DNA of 43,628 nt from Rhodoferax sp. (lineage in GTDB: Bacteria > Pseudomonadota > Gammaproteobacteria > Burkholderiales > Burkholderiaceae_C): contig JAIPCE010000006.1 in assembly GCA_021738345.1 (NCBI GenBank), positions 1-43,628 of the forward strand, given 5' to 3'. Positions 39,869 to 43,628 of the stretch are shown in pieces; positions within the stretch are counted from its first letter, which is position 1; the number at the start of each line of letters is the position of its first letter. The position numbers and the translations under genes are program-made. Under the pieces are notes generated by a model. It saw only the letters and a list, made by a program, of their open reading frames with translations. It was not told the DNA's origin and did not search any database.

Positions 39869-40462
39869 TCATGCCTTACGACTCGCCTGAGTATCCGTTC
39901 GCTTCAGATAGGTCACCATTGCCGTCTGATCAGAATTCGCGGCCGTGGTTTTCGGGTGCTCCAGGACCCAGGGTAGGTCTTGTGGGCGTACTAGGGCCTC
40001 CAATCCCCTCCACAGGCCGTCGATGCCGTTTGGACCTAGTGCGTCGAGCGCCATCGCCACGCGCACAACCTGGTTCCGGGTCAGTTTGGCCAACAGCGCA
40101 GCGCCCTTATTGGTGAGAAAGTTCTGTCGGATGCGGCGATCAGTAAGGTTGTAACGCTGTTCGAGGTACCCAAGGGCGGACAGTTGGTTGGTGGTGCGTG
40201 CCAGCGCCTGGTTCGTAATGCGCAGCAGCGCCATTAGTTCCCGCACGCTGATGCCCGGTTTCTTGTTCGAAAAATACATTACCCTATGATGCGGGCGACC
40301 GATGCCGTGCTTGGCGAGGATGTGGTCCGCACAGTCGGCCTGATCAATGTGGGCGAAGTAGATCAGTTCCACAGTTCGCATGGCCGATTGTTCAATCCTT
40401 TTGCGATTTAGTTCCGCTTCTACGGTGACTGGGTTGATCGCGTCGGTGGCAGATTTTTTCAT
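39869..40462 (-). CDS. MarR-family transcriptional regulator
   Basis: 197 aa; PGISVRELMALLRITNQALARTTNQLSALGYLEQRYNLTDRRIRQNFLTNKG winged-helix. Confidence 0.85.
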   Translation of the reverse strand: MKKSATDAINPVTVEAELNRKRIEQSAMRTVELIYFAHIDQADCADHILAKHGIGRPHHRVMYFSNKKPGISVRELMALLRITNQALARTTNQLSALGYLEQRYNLTDRRIRQNFLTNKGAALLAKLTRNQVVRVAMALDALGPNGIDGLWRGLEALVRPQDLPWVLEHPKTTAANSDQTAMVTYLKRTDTQASRKA

Positions 40463-40493
40463 TTCATTTTTTCACTGGAAAGGCTGATAGGAA

Positions 40494-41084
40494 TTAGTGC
40501 ACAGGAGCCTGTAATCCACCTAGCCAGGGGATGTGACGCAGCGCCTCGCCGGGGGCTTCTTCCAGTTCACTACCAACCAGGCTATTCCAGCGATTGAACC
40601 AGCCGAACAGAGCGATCCCGGCGACGATTTCTAGAATTTGCGCCTCGTTGAAATGACAGCGCGCCTGGGCGAATACAGCTTCTGACGACCCGATGGGTGA
40701 TGCGCCCCCCGCAGTTGCGATCGCCAGTGCAGCACGTTCATCGGGGGAGTAGTGAAGGCTGGTCGTGTACTGATGGAGCTCCGCGAGTTTGGCCCAAGGC
40801 ACGCCCAGATGGTGCGCTGCGTGTACGGTGTGTGTCGCGCTATACAAGCAGCCCGCTGTCCGGCTCACCTCGCAGGCGACGAGAAAGCGTAAGGGTGAAG
40901 GCAACTCGCCTTCGTCACGAAGTGCCGCCTGCACGAGACCGAGGACAGCCGCGAGGAGACCGGGCTTGCGCGCCATCGTGAGAAGGGCGTTTGGCCGGTA
41001 CCCGACGAAGCCGACCAGTTCTTCGAGACGAGGATCACGCGAGCGGGGATCGTGCGCGGCCAGTGGGGCAAGCTGAGCCGTCAT
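40494..41084 (-). CDS. Carboxymuconolactone decarboxylase / AhpD-like protein
   Basis: 196 aa; EVSRTAGCLYSATHTVHAAHHLGVP; ILEIVAGIALFGWFNRWNSLVG. Confidence 0.8.
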   Translation of the reverse strand: MTAQLAPLAAHDPRSRDPRLEELVGFVGYRPNALLTMARKPGLLAAVLGLVQAALRDEGELPSPLRFLVACEVSRTAGCLYSATHTVHAAHHLGVPWAKLAELHQYTTSLHYSPDERAALAIATAGGASPIGSSEAVFAQARCHFNEAQILEIVAGIALFGWFNRWNSLVGSELEEAPGEALRHIPWLGGLQAPVH

Positions 41085-41313
41085 ACTTTCAGATATCCTT
41101 TCCCGGCTTTTTACCAGACTCCGGCCAGTGAACCAAGCATTTCACGACCGAGCGCCAGAGCGCCGCAGCGGGGAAGAGAGTGACAGGGTAAGTCACGCGA
41201 GTGTCCTTTCGTGTACCGATATACATTGATCTGCTTTTGAAGCGTATAAATAGTACAACAAGATTTATCTATATTGATTTGGTATATACCCTAATGCAGT
41301 AGATACATTCAAA

Positions 41314-42045
41314 TTGGAGATACAAGTGAGCGGGTTCAACAGGCTGCTTGTTCGATGGACGCTGATCACGGGCGCAGCTGGTGGTCTTGGATGGGCTATG
41401 GCAGAACGTTTTGCGATCGAGAGCGTGCGGATCGCCACCTGTGATGTCAACGCGGCCACGCTGGATGAGGCGCGCATGCGCCATCCTGAATGGCATTGCA
41501 TACATACTGACGTCTCGAACGAGGATCAGGTCGGGACATTGTTCGATACAGCGAGCTCAGCCTTGAGAGGACTGGACATCCTGGTCATCAACGCGGGCAT
41601 CGCGGGATCTACAGCGCCGATCGAGACCATCCTGACCAGGTGCGGCAGGCCGTGTATGCGACGAACGTGCCGGGCAGCTTTCTATGCACACGCCAGGCGG
41701 TCCCCCTACTCAAGGTTCAGGGTGGCCCATCTTGTTCACCTCGACTGCTGCTGGCCGCTTCGGTGTGTCGTTTCGCGCGCCATATGCGTGGGCCAAGTCG
41801 ACCCGTGTCGGTCTTGCCAATATCTTGGCGAGCGAACTTGGGGCCGCGCACATTCACCTCAAGCCACCCCGCCAGGTCCAACGCGTGGCGCCCGACTCGA
41901 TGGCGTTATGGCCTCAAGGGAGAAGACGTTTGGTCGAACATTCGACGAGCAGAAGGCCATCGAACTTCGTAGCGCCGCGTCAGGTATCGCCGCCAACCCG
42001 GATGACATTGCTAACGCAGTTGCGGAATGCTTCTTGATGAAAAAC
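41314..42045 (+). pseudogene. Multiply frameshifted SDR-family oxidoreductase
   Basis: TLITGAAGGLGWAMAERFAIE...LVINAGIAGSTAPIE (frame of 41314), QVRQAVYATNVPGSFLCTRQAVPLL (frame of 41640), LFTSTAAGRFGVSFRAPYAWAKSTRVGLANILASELGAAHI (frame of 41684), GARLDGVMASREKTFGRTFDEQKAIEL...PDDIANAV (frame of 41314 again). Confidence 0.85.
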
Positions 42046-42120
42046 GCATTGAGGAATCCAAGGGGGCAAGATAAGAGGAAAAACTGTGTGCGATCTCGGG
42101 TGGCGGAGTTCAAAGGTCCA

Positions 42121-43212
42121 TCACGCCAATGCCCTTTGGAAAAACCAGAAGGTTCCAAAAGCCATTGACAGATACGAGGCCGCCCGGGTGGTTCCGACGA
42201 TGCCAGCAGGACCGCTCACCAGTCGAACACCCCGCATCACCAGTGCAGCGGTTAACGCAACTACGATCTGCCCCAGCTCAATGCCCGCGTTGAAGCCAGC
42301 CAGGCTCATGGCTTTGCCCATGCCGTCCACACCCAAGTCGCTCAACGCTCCGGCCAAACCGAGACCATGAATCAAGGCGCAGGCAAATACCAGTGACAGT
42401 CGGAGCGCCACTGAATGCGGAAAGCTGCGATGCGCCAGCCAGCGGTCAAATAGCGCCATCCCCACGATGGTTGTGGCAATAGCGGGTTCAACCAGTCTGG
42501 ACGGAACTGACAGCCCATACCAGGTGCAGGCAACCAGAGTCATCGCGTGACCGGCGGTAAAGCAGGTGAGCGCCAACACCACGTGGCGCAGGTTCCATGC
42601 GGCGGCCAGCACCACCAGCAAGAACAACAGATGGTCCGCACCGGATAGCACATGAACTGCACCTGGCTGAACTTGCGCGGCAAAGCTTGCCCAGGCAGAG
42701 GGCAACACAGCCGCTTGAGGATGCTCGGGTGTCAGCGTGATGTGCTGTGATTCGGTGCCCCGCGTGACAGCAATTTGCTCGGTTTGCTCGTCTGCACGTG
42801 TACCAAACAGCCGCAACGCAAACGTCAGATCCGTGGCTTTCGCAGGAATCGCAAAGCGTCCCAAAACCACCAGGTGGGTGGATGGCGCCGAGGGGGTGCC
42901 ATCAGGCGGTGCTGTGTTCAACATTACGCCTTCCAGTGCACAACGCCCCTGGTCGCTGTCCAGTACCACCCCCTGCTTGATTTGGGACTCGATGCTTGCG
43001 CCATGGGCACGCAGTTCGCCCACCGAAAGCAAGCCATCGTGGTCGTCATCGATTCCCGAAAAAGAAGATACGGGCAGTGACAGCACCATATAGGCCCCAT
43101 CGCCCACGATGTTCAACGTTCCGCGTTGCGACACCACCAGGTGGGCATGGGCGGCTGACACCGCAGCGACTGCGAGCATGCAAGCCAGCAGCCATTGGCG
43201 CATAGGCTTCAC
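42121..43212 (-). CDS. HupE/UreJ-family membrane protein with periplasmic EF-hand-like domain
   Basis: 363 aa; signal peptide; DDDHDGLLSVGE; GAVHVLSGADHLLFLLVVLAAAW...FTAGHAMTL...ALIHGLGLAGAL. Confidence 0.85.
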   Translation of the reverse strand: MKPMRQWLLACMLAVAAVSAAHAHLVVSQRGTLNIVGDGAYMVLSLPVSSFSGIDDDHDGLLSVGELRAHGASIESQIKQGVVLDSDQGRCALEGVMLNTAPPDGTPSAPSTHLVVLGRFAIPAKATDLTFALRLFGTRADEQTEQIAVTRGTESQHITLTPEHPQAAVLPSAWASFAAQVQPGAVHVLSGADHLLFLLVVLAAAWNLRHVVLALTCFTAGHAMTLVACTWYGLSVPSRLVEPAIATTIVGMALFDRWLAHRSFPHSVALRLSLVFACALIHGLGLAGALSDLGVDGMGKAMSLAGFNAGIELGQIVVALTAALVMRGVRLVSGPAGIVGTTRAASYLSMAFGTFWFFQRALA

Positions 43213-43628
43213 AGCTTTCCTTTGACGCAGCGTTGCAGGTGGGGAAAGCTATCTGTGGCGTAGTAGTGATAAATGCCCTTCGGAAACTCGGGTGTGATAC
43301 CAGTGCGGCCATTGCATTCGTCCAGATCACCCAAACCGGCCACGTATTCATAGTCTTGCGTGAAGGTGCCCATTGCATAGGTCGTGGTGGTTGCCGGTCG
43401 TTTGGCATCAGGCGTCGTCTTGGTGCGGTAACTGGACGTGACCACCTTGATGGCAGAGCTTGCGTCGGTTGCCACCGTGTAGCCGTAGCGCGCATAGATC
43501 GGAAAACCATCAGCCGCCCAGCCAATCAGGGTCATGGTCTTGTTTCCATTGCTCAGCTTCGTGACCAGGCCTTCTGGAATACCGTGGTAGTGATACATCC
43601 CGTTGGGCTGCACGTGCGCGTTGCTGGT
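43209..43628 (-). CDS. YHYH-domain protein (5' part beyond right edge)
   Basis: MYHYHGIPEGL...GWAADGFPIYARYGY...LDECNGRTGITPEFPKGIYHYYATDSFPHLQRCVKGKL; overlaps HupE gene start by 4 bp. Confidence 0.85.
   Translation of the reverse strand, partial: TSNAHVQPNGMYHYHGIPEGLVTKLSNGNKTMTLIGWAADGFPIYARYGYTVATDASSAIKVVTSSYRTKTTPDAKRPATTTTYAMGTFTQDYEYVAGLGDLDECNGRTGITPEFPKGIYHYYATDSFPHLQRCVKGKL

Overview
Read from sequence alone, this is a GC-rich window typical of a betaproteobacterial (Comamonadaceae-like) chromosome. From left to right it contains: (1) an F1Fo-ATP synthase operon on the minus strand (atpI-B-E-F-H-A, and the 5' part of atpG). (2) A debris-rich defence locus. It has a decayed class III aminotransferase relic, an intact type III-like helicase/restriction gene, and an AT-richer two-gene type II restriction-modification cassette (NotI-family endonuclease plus D12/Dam-like N6-adenine methylase). 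The cassette sits where the partner methyltransferase of the helicase should be. Only the C-terminal part of that methyltransferase survives, with no catalytic motif. A frameshifted IS1634-like transposase fragment and a 66-bp tandem palindromic repeat follow. (3) A DUF1631 gene and secF-secD-yajC. (4) An orphan DUF433 antitoxin-like gene. (5) A three-gene operon of pentulose-phosphate epimerases plus a cytosolic beta-propeller-like protein, preceded by helically phased AAAATGATA repeats. (6) A large acyl-CoA catabolic island (ACS, ACAD, ECH, thiolases, Zn-ribbon OB protein, AraC, SDRs, MaoC proteins, CoA transferase, Bug receptor, MarR, AhpD-like). This island carries several gene relics: an internally deleted livG, a frameshifted acyl-CoA synthetase, an acyl-CoA dehydrogenase C-terminal tail and a multiply frameshifted SDR. 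(7) A HupE/UreJ-like protein with an EF-hand loop and a YHYH-domain protein at the right edge. The observation most worth pursuing is the hybrid restriction locus at 5.3-11.9 kb. No tRNA, rRNA or CRISPR array was recognised. All family assignments are from recall of motifs and were not searched.
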